From the NCBI GenBank assembly GCA_946477505.1, contig CAMKYP010000180.1, positions 1-7,614 of the forward strand: 7,614 nucleotides of DNA, written 5' to 3'. Source of the DNA: an uncultured Dechloromonas sp. (GTDB taxonomy: Bacteria > Pseudomonadota > Gammaproteobacteria > Burkholderiales > Rhodocyclaceae). The translations under genes were made by a program, and so were the position numbers. This document shows positions 1 through 6,462 of this stretch, one piece after another. Within the stretch, counting starts at the first letter, position 1. Each line of letters opens with the position of its first letter. Under the pieces are notes generated by a model. It searched no databases, was not told where the DNA came from, and saw only the letters and a list, made by a program, of their open reading frames with translations.

Positions 1-60
1 GTCTGCCACAACCCATTCTTCCCGCTCGACGAACACGGCTTCGTCCAGCTACCGGCATGA
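1..60 (+). CDS. 3' end of an upstream gene, probably a urease operon member
   Basis: The first 19 codons of the window are open in frame 1 and end at a TGA (58-60) that overlaps the ureF start as ATGA. The visible C-terminus contains CHNPFFPLDEHGF and ends in QLPA. It is too short and too generic to identify. In the usual betaproteobacterial order ureE precedes ureF, so ureE is the natural guess, but the His-rich tail common in UreE is not visible here. The 4-nt overlap implies an operon with translational coupling to ureF. The gene is cut by the window edge. Confidence 0.6.
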   Translation, partial: VCHNPFFPLDEHGFVQLPA

Positions 61-743
61 ACGAAAGTCTCCAGCTCGCCCGCCTGCTGCAACTGGCCAG
101 CCCGGCACTGCCGGTCGGCGCCTACACCTACTCTCAGGGTCTGGAGTGGGCCGTCGAGTCGGGCGTCATCCGCGACGAGGCGACCGCCGGCCGGTGGATC
201 GCCGATCTGCTCGACCACGGCATCGGCCAGTTCGAAGCACCGCTGGTCGCAGCCCTGATGGCCGCCTGGACAGCTGACGACCAGGCCGAAGTCGACAATC
301 TCAATGGCGAATTTCTGGCCAGCCGCGAGTCGGCCGAATTGCGTGCCGAAACGGCGCAGATGGGCTTCTCGCTGCGCCGCCTGCTGCGCGACCTGCGCGA
401 CGACAGCCTCGCCGGAGTGGCGCAGACGGTCGAGCCCTGGCCGGAAGTCGCTTTTCCCACCGTCTGGGCCGGCATCGCTGCCGCATGGCGGATCGACCCG
501 CCCGCCGCATTGACCGCCTACCTCTGGTCATGGGCCGAGAACCAGGTGATGGCGGCCCTCAAGGCCGTTCCACTCGGCCAGGCGGCCGGCCAGCGACTGC
601 TCGCCGACCTCGGCGGCCGCATTCCGGCGGCAGTAACCACAGCCGGTAGCCTCCCCAAGTCGGCATGGTCGAATTTCACACCGGGCTTCGCCATTGCCTG
701 CGCCCGCCACGAAACCCAGTATTCCCGTCTCTTCAGATCGTAA
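57..743 (+). CDS. ureF: Urease accessory protein UreF
   Basis: This is a 228-residue protein, the usual UreF length. UreF is a cytoplasmic, mostly helical protein. It joins UreD/UreH and UreG on apo-urease and helps gate GTP-dependent nickel delivery to the active site. The N-terminus carries the family signature LLQLASPALPVGAYTYSQGLE (about residues 10-30), and the C-terminus has the typical ARHETQYSRLFRS ending, where conserved UreF contacts for UreG/UreD lie. The ATG overlaps the stop of the preceding gene as ATGA, and no strong Shine-Dalgarno is seen, so translation is probably coupled. ureG starts 4 nt after the stop, which fixes the pathway assignment. Identification comes from family motifs and context. 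Confidence 0.95.
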   Translation: MNESLQLARLLQLASPALPVGAYTYSQGLEWAVESGVIRDEATAGRWIADLLDHGIGQFEAPLVAALMAAWTADDQAEVDNLNGEFLASRESAELRAETAQMGFSLRRLLRDLRDDSLAGVAQTVEPWPEVAFPTVWAGIAAAWRIDPPAALTAYLWSWAENQVMAALKAVPLGQAAGQRLLADLGGRIPAAVTTAGSLPKSAWSNFTPGFAIACARHETQYSRLFRS

Positions 744-747
744 AAAT

Positions 748-1353
<606 letters not shown>

Positions 1354-1560
1354 CGCGAGGAGCCGTTGAGAAGCGGCGCAGGCGACGCCGTCGTGCTGAC
1401 CCGCAGGTTTTGAGCACACCCCCCTGCCGCAAGCCGTATACTGACCGCTGGCCGAATGCCTGCACGCCCGTCAGGCTCGCCCGGCCAACCTCTGTTTTCC
1501 GGCACCCTTGCCGGTGACTCGGCTTCACGAATCCGCTCTGCGCCTTTTTTGCCTTTCCCG
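1354..1560. other. Non-coding gap between ureG and the YkgJ-family gene
   Basis: This 207-bp stretch has no convincing gene. A TATACT hexamer at 1437-1442 resembles a sigma70 -10 box, but no -35 box is correctly spaced: TTGAGC at 1410-1415 is 21 bp away. A 5-bp inverted repeat (CGGCG 1374-1378 / CGCCG 1386-1390) has no T-run, so it is not a convincing terminator. The gap probably contains the start of the transcript of the next gene. Confidence 0.4.
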
Positions 1561-2097
1561 ATGACCTCTTCGAACGCCCGCCGTTTTCTCGCCAAAGAAC
1601 TTGCCGCTGCGGCGGCGGCCTACCAGGCTGCCGATATCATCCCGCACTGCCCCAGCTGTGCGAAGCCCTGCTGCAAGCTCGAAACACTGGTGCTCGAACT
1701 GGAATGGAAGCAGATCAAAACGCTGTGGCAGATCGACGAGGCCCGGACTGCCTTCGACAAGGGACTTGCCACCGGCAAGGGCCCGGAGGAAATCCGGGAG
1801 AGCGGCGGCCTGTATTACGTCCATGGAAAACCCTGCCCGGCTTACGACAACACAAGCGGTTCGTGCAAAATCTACGGCCAGAAGCTGAAACCAGTCGGCT
1901 GCACGGATTTTCCAATCTACGAAGACCGGGGCGACATCATGGCCGACCTGCGCTGCGAAGCGGTCGACCTCAAAGCGCTTAAAACCCGTATCGCCGCCAC
2001 CCTCGGCCCTGCTTTTCGAATCACCCAGTCCGCAGACGACGAATTCCCGTTCCTGGTGACCCTGTCCGTAAAGAAGCAGGGCACCAGACGCAGTTGA
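1561..2097 (+). CDS. YkgJ-family cysteine-cluster protein (putative metal-binding)
   Basis: This 178-residue cytoplasmic protein belongs to the YkgJ/CxxCxxCC family (putative zinc- or iron-chelating domain; function not established). It has an early cluster C30-x2-C33-x3-C37-C38 (HCPSCAKPCCKLE), then C92 in GKPCPAYD, C102 in GSCKIYGQ, C114 in PVGCTDFPIY and C132 in LRCEAV. This is the characteristic eight-cysteine spacing. There is no signal peptide or membrane segment. The ATG at 1561 was chosen because homologous-looking sequence starts there. An in-frame ATG at 1456 would add 35 low-complexity residues. Neither start has a strong Shine-Dalgarno. It stands alone between the urease operon and a convergent gene, so context gives no hint of a partner. 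Confidence 0.85.
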   Translation: MTSSNARRFLAKELAAAAAAYQAADIIPHCPSCAKPCCKLETLVLELEWKQIKTLWQIDEARTAFDKGLATGKGPEEIRESGGLYYVHGKPCPAYDNTSGSCKIYGQKLKPVGCTDFPIYEDRGDIMADLRCEAVDLKALKTRIAATLGPAFRITQSADDEFPFLVTLSVKKQGTRRS

Positions 2098-2149
2098 AGC
2101 CTGCTCCGCTTGCCCCGCGCATGCGGACTGATCCATCAGGAAAGGCCGC

Positions 2150-2713
2150 CTAGCCGCGCAACATCCCGCGTGGCAGCTTCTTGACGGGAGCCGGCGCAAC
2201 ATAGCCCGGCTCGACATCCGACTGTGCAAGCCGAATACCCTGGGCCCTCATTTCCGCCATCACTTCCGCTTCGCTGCGGCCGGATTCAATGGCTGCGGCG
2301 CGAACCGGGGCCAAACCGTCGGGATTGCTGTCGAAATGGACCGAACAATCCTTGCGCGAGCCGCACATGACCGATTTGGCGAGAACGCCGACAAAATTCA
2401 TTTCGAACGGGACATTCATCAGAGGAATGCTGATGCGATCTCCTGCCAGTTGTTCGGGGCTGCCCCAGATCGTCCTCACCAGTGCAGGCAAGCGACGATC
2501 GATGTGACTGGCAACCTCAGCCGCTCTCTGGGCATGGTCGTTGACCGGCGCACGGGTAAGCAGGCATTGCACCGTCAATTGAGCGGGGGCATACCAGCAT
2601 GCCCAGCGCGTGCCCTCCGCAGCGTGATCGGTCATATCTGCAAAACTGCTGCAGGAAACCGCGAACAAGAGAACCAAAAAAATTTGGCGAGCGACATGGC
2701 GAAATGCGTCCAT
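2150..2713 (-). CDS. Exported protein of unknown function, under a c-di-GMP riboswitch
   Basis: This 187-residue protein is not recognised. An N-terminal signal peptide is visible: basic residues (R5, R9), a hydrophobic stretch IFLVLLFAV (11-19) and a likely signal peptidase I site after SSFA (residue 25). C21 in AVSC is a poor lipobox, so lipidation is possible but less likely. The mature part has four cysteines (39, 50, 117, 123), two of them in CGSRKDCSVHFDSNPDG, suggesting disulfides in the periplasm or outside the cell. The C-terminus is proline- and lysine-rich (VAPAPVKKLPRG). The start is well supported by GGAGG 6 nt upstream of the ATG. The aptamer at 2725-2809 lies directly upstream, so expression probably responds to c-di-GMP. 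Such genes often act in surface attachment, motility or extracellular matrix, but nothing in the protein itself shows a role. Confidence 0.8.
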   Translation of the reverse strand: MDAFRHVARQIFLVLLFAVSCSSFADMTDHAAEGTRWACWYAPAQLTVQCLLTRAPVNDHAQRAAEVASHIDRRLPALVRTIWGSPEQLAGDRISIPLMNVPFEMNFVGVLAKSVMCGSRKDCSVHFDSNPDGLAPVRAAAIESGRSEAEVMAEMRAQGIRLAQSDVEPGYVAPAPVKKLPRGMLRG

Positions 2714-2719
2714 GAAGAA

Positions 2720-2724
2720 CCTCC
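2720..2724 (-). promoter_or_regulatory. Shine-Dalgarno of the exported-protein gene, abutting the riboswitch stem
   Basis: On the minus strand GGAGG lies 6 nt before the ATG at 2713. It begins at the base directly after the 3' strand of the aptamer closing stem (TTGCC). Formation of that stem could therefore affect ribosome access directly. Confidence 0.8.
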
Positions 2725-2809
2725 GGCAATCCCGACATCATGGTGAGAAGCAGACGCTTCGCCCTGTAGACCGGTGACTTTGCGACCCCGCCTTTCGGTC
2801 GGGTGTGCC
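2725..2809 (-). promoter_or_regulatory. Cyclic di-GMP-I (GEMM-I) riboswitch aptamer
   Basis: Read on the minus strand, this 85-nt segment shows the GEMM-I layout. The closing stem is GGCA (2809-2806) with TGCC (2728-2725). The first inner hairpin is CCCG-A-CC with loop GAAA and GG-CGGG (about 2803-2787), giving the expected GNRA tetraloop. The invariant linker CGCAAAG follows (2784-2778). The second helix begins ACCGGTCTAC and returns through CCATGATGTCGGG; its CTA...ATGA pair resembles the tetraloop receptor. That helix is capped by a GAAGC-GTCT-GCTTC hairpin (2760-2747). GEMM-I RNAs bind the second messenger c-di-GMP. No intrinsic terminator lies between the aptamer and the gene, and the stem abuts the Shine-Dalgarno, so control of translation is inferred. 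The assignment is by eye against the known consensus, without a covariance search. Confidence 0.85.
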
Positions 2810-2859
2810 TTTTTCAGACAAGAACGCGCGCAACTAGAAATTGAGCCCGCACCTCACCT

Positions 2860-2945
2860 GGTGATTTTGACAAATAAACCACCATTGGATTTATTTTTAT
2901 AAATAGTTTGATCTATACCAAGCTCGACCCGATTTTTTTTGGCAG
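2860..2945. other. AT-rich intergenic island upstream of the riboswitch
   Basis: Between the ubiC stop (2961) and the aptamer lies an AT-rich patch in an otherwise GC-rich window. It contains a short palindrome ATTTAT-TTTT-ATAAAT (2889-2904), a run of eight T at 2933-2940 on the plus strand, and TTGACA at 2867-2872 (plus). The promoter for the riboswitch transcript should lie here or just downstream. On the minus strand the best I can find is TTGGTA with a TAAAAA hexamer 16 bp later, which is weak. No coding potential is evident. Confidence 0.4.
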
Positions 2946-2960
2946 GTCTTTCGCAGGAAG

Positions 2961-3491
2961 CTAACCGAGGCCCAGTATGTCCGGCAGGAACACTTCGGTC
3001 ACCAGAACCTGCTGATCGTCCAGCCTGTGCAACGAACGTCGCGCCCAGAGATGCCGTGGCGGCGAACACAGCGCAGCGGCGCGTCGATACAGCGGATGGC
3101 GATCGTCGAGGCGCAGGAATTCGATTCGCCCACGGGCGAATCCCGGGTAGGCGAAGAGCAGCGAGCCCAGCGAGCGCGAGCCGAGGCGCGCCATCCAGCG
3201 CGTCAGACGGCCATTTCCGGAAGCCGCCAGTGTGGTGTGCGCAAAAATGACCGGCTTGCCGTCGCAGATGAGCGCCACCTCGCGCACCCAGGCCAGTGCG
3301 CCGTCGCAACCGCCATCGACGGCTTCGTCGGCAAGCGCCCTGCCTTTGCCGAAGCGCAACAGACGAACGCCGAAATGCTGACTGGATCTCAGGCAGCGCG
3401 CCGTGAGCGAACCCGGCTCGGTCAGCCAAGAACGCAAGACAGGGGATTGCGGCCTGCCGGCAAGGCTTGGCCGCCAATTGCTACGCTTCAT
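2961..3491 (-). CDS. ubiC: Chorismate--pyruvate lyase UbiC
   Basis: This is a 176-residue cytoplasmic enzyme that cleaves chorismate to 4-hydroxybenzoate and pyruvate, the first committed step of ubiquinone synthesis. Family landmarks, compared with E. coli UbiC from memory, are WLTEPGSLTARL-like text (22-33, here ending RCL), WVREVAL (68-74) with the active-site Arg at 70, a G-rich PLG-like turn SLGSLLF (107-113), LWARRS (148-153) and LVTEVFLP (163-170) with the active-site Glu at 166. It is slightly longer than the 165-residue E. coli enzyme. The ATG overlaps the stop of the DUF192 gene by one base (TAATG), implying translational reinitiation. The usual partner ubiA is not downstream; the operon ends here in an AT-rich gap. 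Confidence 0.9.
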   Translation of the reverse strand: MKRSNWRPSLAGRPQSPVLRSWLTEPGSLTARCLRSSQHFGVRLLRFGKGRALADEAVDGGCDGALAWVREVALICDGKPVIFAHTTLAASGNGRLTRWMARLGSRSLGSLLFAYPGFARGRIEFLRLDDRHPLYRRAAALCSPPRHLWARRSLHRLDDQQVLVTEVFLPDILGLG

Positions 3492-3934
3492 TACTGCGGA
3501 CGCGGCGCCTTGTCGATACCGTTGATCTTCATCCCGGCCTTGATGCCGCGCTGGGCAAACCAGCCGCCATTCATTTCCAGCGCAAAACGCGCCGGGCGGC
3601 GGGCGCAGTGGTTGTCCTCGGTCTGCGGCTGCATCTCTTCGATATTGATGATCGTTCCGCTGGCATCCATGAAAGCCACCGACAAGGGCAACAGCGTATT
3701 GCGCATCCACATGCAATGCGTGTTTTCGTGATTGAACACGAACAACATGCCGTGCTGCGGCGGCATGCTCTTGCGATTCATCAGACCCAGCTGACGGTGC
3801 GGATCGGTCGCGGCCACCTCGGCCTCGATGCGGTACATGCCGCTCGTCAGCTCCAGCATGGGCATTGCCGATTGCGCCAGAGCACCTCCGGCGAAGGTCA
3901 ATACGGCCACTCCGGCCATCACGATCATCTTCAT
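3491..3934 (-). CDS. DUF192-family exported protein
   Basis: This 147-residue protein has a signal peptide (hydrophobic IVMAGVAVLTFAGGALA, cleavage probably after ALA at residue 20 or shortly later) followed by one DUF192 domain. The domain shows its hallmark segments: QLGLMNRKSMPPQHGMLFVF (48-67), CMWMRNTLLPLSVAFMD (74-90), GTIINIEEMQP (93-103) and ALEMNGGWFAQRGIKAGM (118-135). DUF192 is a small beta-barrel fold of unknown biochemical role. Many members say PLD where this one has PLS. The ATG at 3934 follows AAGGA by 8 nt and overlaps the rluE stop as ATGA. It sits between rluE and ubiC in a tightly coupled operon. The likely location is the periplasm; the function is unknown. Confidence 0.88.
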   Translation of the reverse strand: MKMIVMAGVAVLTFAGGALAQSAMPMLELTSGMYRIEAEVAATDPHRQLGLMNRKSMPPQHGMLFVFNHENTHCMWMRNTLLPLSVAFMDASGTIINIEEMQPQTEDNHCARRPARFALEMNGGWFAQRGIKAGMKINGIDKAPRPQ

Positions 3935-4572
3935 TCCAAGCGTCCTTGCAAATCCTTGTAGCTGCCGTCGATCCGGCGCCATTGCCCGAGCGGCAAGCCG
4001 TCCAGGGTAGCCGAGCCGATCGCGGCGCGAACCAGTCGCAGCGTAGGATACCCGATGGCGGCGGTCATCCGCCGAACCTGGCGATTCTTGCCCTCGGAAA
4101 TCCTGATTTCCAGCCACGAAGTTGGAATCGCCGCCCGGAAGCGAATCGGCGGATCGCGTTCCCATAATCCGGCAGGCTCTTCGATCCGACGCACCTGAGC
4201 AGGCTGCGCCGTGAAATCGGAAAGCGCAATGCCGGCGCGCAGGCGATCCAGCGCCGCCTCGTCCGGAATGCCTTCGACCTGCGCCCAGTAGGTCTTCACC
4301 AGCTTATGCTTCGGGTCGGCGATCCGCGCCTGCAACTTCCCGTCGTCGGTCAGCAGCAACAGCCCCTCGCTGTCGGCATCGAGCCGGCCAGCCACATAGA
4401 CGCCCTTGACCGTGATGAATTCGTCCAGCGCCCGCCACTTGCCTTCAGGCGTGAACTGGCTGAGAACACCGTAGGGCTTGTTGAACAGGAGCAGGGAGGA
4501 CACGATGCGGGAACGACCGGAGAAAACCCCGATTTTCGCCGATTTCGACCGGGAACAGTACCCGACGCTCAT
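3931..4572 (-). CDS. rluE: 23S rRNA pseudouridine synthase, RluE type
   Basis: This is a 213-residue RsuA/RluB/E/F-family pseudouridine synthase without an S4 domain, as in RluE, which modifies U2457 of 23S rRNA in E. coli. Motifs are LLLFNKPYGVLSQFT (27-41), the catalytic AGRLDADSEGLLLLT (61-75) with nucleophile Asp65, VKTYWAQVEGIP (92-103) and the C-terminal IPTSWLEIRISEGKNRQVRRMT region (149-170). The close match of YGVLSQFT and of PPIRFRAAIPTSWL to E. coli RluE points to this subfamily over RluF/RsuA. The start is uncertain. ATG at 4572 leaves a basic 24-residue lead, as E. coli RluE also has; GTG at 4503 would begin just before the domain. Neither has a clear Shine-Dalgarno. The gene starts 25 nt after tRNA-Leu and is probably transcribed with it. 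Confidence 0.9.
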   Translation of the reverse strand: MSVGYCSRSKSAKIGVFSGRSRIVSSLLLFNKPYGVLSQFTPEGKWRALDEFITVKGVYVAGRLDADSEGLLLLTDDGKLQARIADPKHKLVKTYWAQVEGIPDEAALDRLRAGIALSDFTAQPAQVRRIEEPAGLWERDPPIRFRAAIPTSWLEIRISEGKNRQVRRMTAAIGYPTLRLVRAAIGSATLDGLPLGQWRRIDGSYKDLQGRLE

Positions 4573-4597
4573 GCGCGACCGAATCGGCAAAAGCAAT

Positions 4598-4682
4598 TGG
4601 TGCCTTGGGCGAGACTCGAACTCGCACAGCTTGCGCCACTACCCCCTCAAGATAGCGTGTCTACCAATTTCACCACCAAGGC
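4598..4682 (-). tRNA. leuU: tRNA-Leu (anticodon GAG)
   Basis: On the minus strand this is an 85-nt type II tRNA with encoded CCA. The acceptor stem GCCTTGG (4682-4676) pairs perfectly with CCAAGGC (4608-4602), followed by discriminator A and CCA (4600-4598). The anticodon stem CTATC/GGTAG (one T-G pair) holds loop TTGAGGG with anticodon GAG (4648-4646), reading CUC/CUU leucine codons. A variable arm (about TGGCGCAAGCTG, with a short stem) marks the leucine class. The T arm GCGAG-TTCGAGT-CTCGC is intact. D-loop GGTAG and GACAC match leucine tRNAs. The symbol follows E. coli usage for the GAG isoacceptor. No terminator follows; transcription seems to run into rluE. Confidence 0.97.
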
Positions 4683-4689
4683 TGGAACA

Positions 4690-4704
4690 TCCGGCATGGC
4701 CGGA
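4690..4704 (-). other. Small hairpin in the tRNA-Leu 5' leader
   Basis: TCCGGC / GCCGGA form a 6-bp stem with a 3-nt loop, ending 7 nt before the mature tRNA 5' end. It would lie in the precursor removed by RNase P. A role as a leader structure or processing cue is conjecture. Confidence 0.35.
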
Positions 4705-4730
4705 ATGCGGGATACATCGGAGGGGGCGCA

Positions 4731-4759
4731 ATTTTAACCAAAAACCGGCGGCGCGTTAA
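4731..4759 (-). promoter_or_regulatory. Sigma70-type promoter for tRNA-Leu and the rluE operon
   Basis: On the minus strand a -35 TTAACG (4759-4754) and a -10 TAAAAT (4736-4731, five of six to consensus) are separated by exactly 17 bp. The bases after the -10 are TGCGCCCCC, a GC-rich discriminator typical of stable-RNA promoters under stringent (ppGpp) control. Predicted initiation near 4724 leaves a leader of about 40 nt before the tRNA. Confidence 0.65.
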
Positions 4760-4809
4760 CAGGCTGTGCGTAAATTTTCGCTTTTCCCCGGCCGACGAAT
4801 CCCGCGAAC

Positions 4810-4838
4810 GCAAAGCCCCGCCATCGGCGGGGCTTTGC
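4810..4838 (-). terminator. Intrinsic terminator of the nirJN transcript
   Basis: This is a perfect 13-bp inverted repeat, GCAAAGCCCCGCC / GGCGGGGCTTTGC, with a 3-nt loop, lying 25 nt after the nirN stop. The AAAGCCCCGCC...GGCGGGGCTTT form, with A/T tracts built into the stem ends, is a common proteobacterial rho-independent terminator. It is symmetrical and could work both ways. It separates the nir transcript from the tRNA-Leu promoter about 50 bp further on. Confidence 0.8.
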
Positions 4839-4863
4839 CAAGCATGATCACTCGGGCGATGCC

Positions 4864-6462
4864 TCAGTGGCTGGTCCCTTCCGACTTGGTGATCTTGTTC
4901 CAGACGTTGTACTTGCCGACCGGCTTCTTCATCGGCAGGCGTTTCACTTCCTTGAGTGTCACGGCATCGTAGATGATCAGCGCGCCGTCCATTTCCCACA
5001 GGCTGGCCAGCACGTACTTGCCGTCGCGGGTGAATTCGACGTGGGCGAAAGTCTTGCCCGGCTCCGGTTTCAGCTCGGCGACGACTTCCAGCTTGTCCTT
5101 GTCGATGATCTGCATGGTGTCCTTGAACTCGCGGCTCATCATCGAATCGGTCCACGCATAACGGCTGTTTTCGTGGCTGCGCATGAAGAAGCCGGGGCCG
5201 CGCGTCTTGATCTGCTTGATCGTCTTCCAGGTCTGCATGTCAATGATGCTGATGACACCCTCGTTGAGGTTTGGCGTGGCCATCACCGTGCGCTCCTGGC
5301 CGCTCGGGTCCTTCCACTTCCAGCTGATGCCGGAGCCGAGGTGCGGCATGCCGGGCAGTTCCAGATCGGCGACTTTCTTGCGGGCATCGAGATTGACCAC
5401 CTGGCCGCTGACCGCGCTCTTGGCGTCGTTGCGCGAAGCGCCCATCACTTCGTCGTAACCCTGGGTGAAGTAGAAGTCGTCCAGATAATCATCGAGTTGG
5501 CTGCGCTGCGGATTGAGGAAGCCGGGAACGAAGCTGCCCTCGCGGTACTTGAAGTCGTGGATCATGCCGGCCGGAATCTCGTCGGCCTTGGGGTTGTACG
5601 ACACCTCCCAAACCTCCTTCACATCCTTGAGCGCTGCAACGAAGCTCTGGCGCGGCGAGGCGTCATAAACGGCGGAAACACGCGAGCTTGTCTTGCCATC
5701 CTTGTCGGTGACCGGCAGGATTTTCTTGAGATTGAGGTCGGCGTCGAGGATGACCAGGCTGTGCGGCAGGTAGTTGGCCACCGCCACCCACTTGCCGTCG
5801 CCGGAAACTGCGGCATTACGGGTATTGATACCGGCGCGCACCTCGGCGACAACCTTGAGGTTCCACAGGTCGTATTTGGTGATCCAGCCGTCGCGCGAGG
5901 CGAAGAAGACATAACGCCCGTCCGGCGTGAATTTCGGACCGCCGTGCAGTGCGAAGCGGGACTGGAAGCGGTGGATGGGTTCAAGCTTGTCGCCGTCGAG
6001 GATAGAAACGTGATGATCGCCGCTCTCGACCACGACGAACAGGTTGAGCGGGTCGGCCTTGAACACCGGTTTGTCGGGCAACGGCTTGGCTTCAAGCACG
6101 ATGCGCGAGGCAGTGATCTCCTTCTCGCCCCAGGCCGGCATCGGCGTGATCGGCGTATAGGCGTAATCGACCAGCGCCTTGATCTCATCGGCGGACAGGC
6201 GGTCGCCAAAACCGAGCATCTGCGTCGCCGGGCGCCCGTCCCTGATCACCTTTTCGGCCTCCCCCTTGCGCAGGCGCGCCAGGTTTTCCGGGATCAGCGC
6301 CGGCCCCAGGCCGCCCAGCCGGGCTTCGCCGTGGCAGGAAGCGCAATGCTGCTTGTAGGAAGCCGGCGCGTCGGCCGCCTGCGCCAGGTCGGCCATCGCC
6401 AACAGCGTGCAGGCCGCGAAGCCGGCGGGAATGAGCACTTTGCCCACGGTTTTCAGATTCAT
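4864..6462 (-). CDS. nirN: NirN-type c-type cytochrome with cytochrome d1 propeller (heme d1 maturation)
   Basis: This is a 532-residue periplasmic protein. The signal peptide is residues 1-29 (hydrophobic VLIPAGFAACTLLAMA, cleavage near AQA). A small c-type cytochrome domain has heme site CASCH (40-44) and a likely axial Met (QM at 81-82). The rest, from about residue 135, is a d1-type beta-propeller: FALHGGPKFTPDGRY puts the probable proximal d1 ligand at His173, and GMPHLGSG holds His374. In Pseudomonas, NirN oxidises dihydro-heme d1 to heme d1, the last synthesis step for nitrite reductase NirS. Text such as LDDFYFTQGYDEVMGASR and the lack of the NirS distal-side FLHDGG motif argue for NirN/NirF over NirS. 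The heme c domain and linkage to nirJ favour NirN. The start overlaps the nirJ stop (ATGA), with GAGGAG 9 nt upstream. Confidence 0.88.
   Translation of the reverse strand: MNLKTVGKVLIPAGFAACTLLAMADLAQAADAPASYKQHCASCHGEARLGGLGPALIPENLARLRKGEAEKVIRDGRPATQMLGFGDRLSADEIKALVDYAYTPITPMPAWGEKEITASRIVLEAKPLPDKPVFKADPLNLFVVVESGDHHVSILDGDKLEPIHRFQSRFALHGGPKFTPDGRYVFFASRDGWITKYDLWNLKVVAEVRAGINTRNAAVSGDGKWVAVANYLPHSLVILDADLNLKKILPVTDKDGKTSSRVSAVYDASPRQSFVAALKDVKEVWEVSYNPKADEIPAGMIHDFKYREGSFVPGFLNPQRSQLDDYLDDFYFTQGYDEVMGASRNDAKSAVSGQVVNLDARKKVADLELPGMPHLGSGISWKWKDPSGQERTVMATPNLNEGVISIIDMQTWKTIKQIKTRGPGFFMRSHENSRYAWTDSMMSREFKDTMQIIDKDKLEVVAELKPEPGKTFAHVEFTRDGKYVLASLWEMDGALIIYDAVTLKEVKRLPMKKPVGKYNVWNKITKSEGTSH

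Noticed and set aside
1374..1390. Possible terminator after ureG (CGGCG/CGCCG)
   Set aside because: Only 5 bp with a 7-nt loop and no T-run.
1410..1442. Possible promoter TTGAGC...TATACT for the YkgJ-family gene
   Set aside because: The spacer is 21 bp, too long for a normal sigma70 promoter; only the -10-like box is worth noting.
2150..2713. Lipoprotein signal (AVSC) in the exported protein
   Set aside because: The residues before the cysteine do not fit the lipobox well, and SSFA-D gives a better signal peptidase I site.
3027..3731. Plus-strand 234-codon open frame across ubiC and the DUF192 gene
   Set aside because: It crosses two convincing minus-strand genes, shows no domain and has no ribosome-binding site of note.
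4598..4682. tRNA-Leu as an integration site for a mobile element
   Set aside because: No integrase and no direct repeat of the tRNA 3' end are seen in the window.
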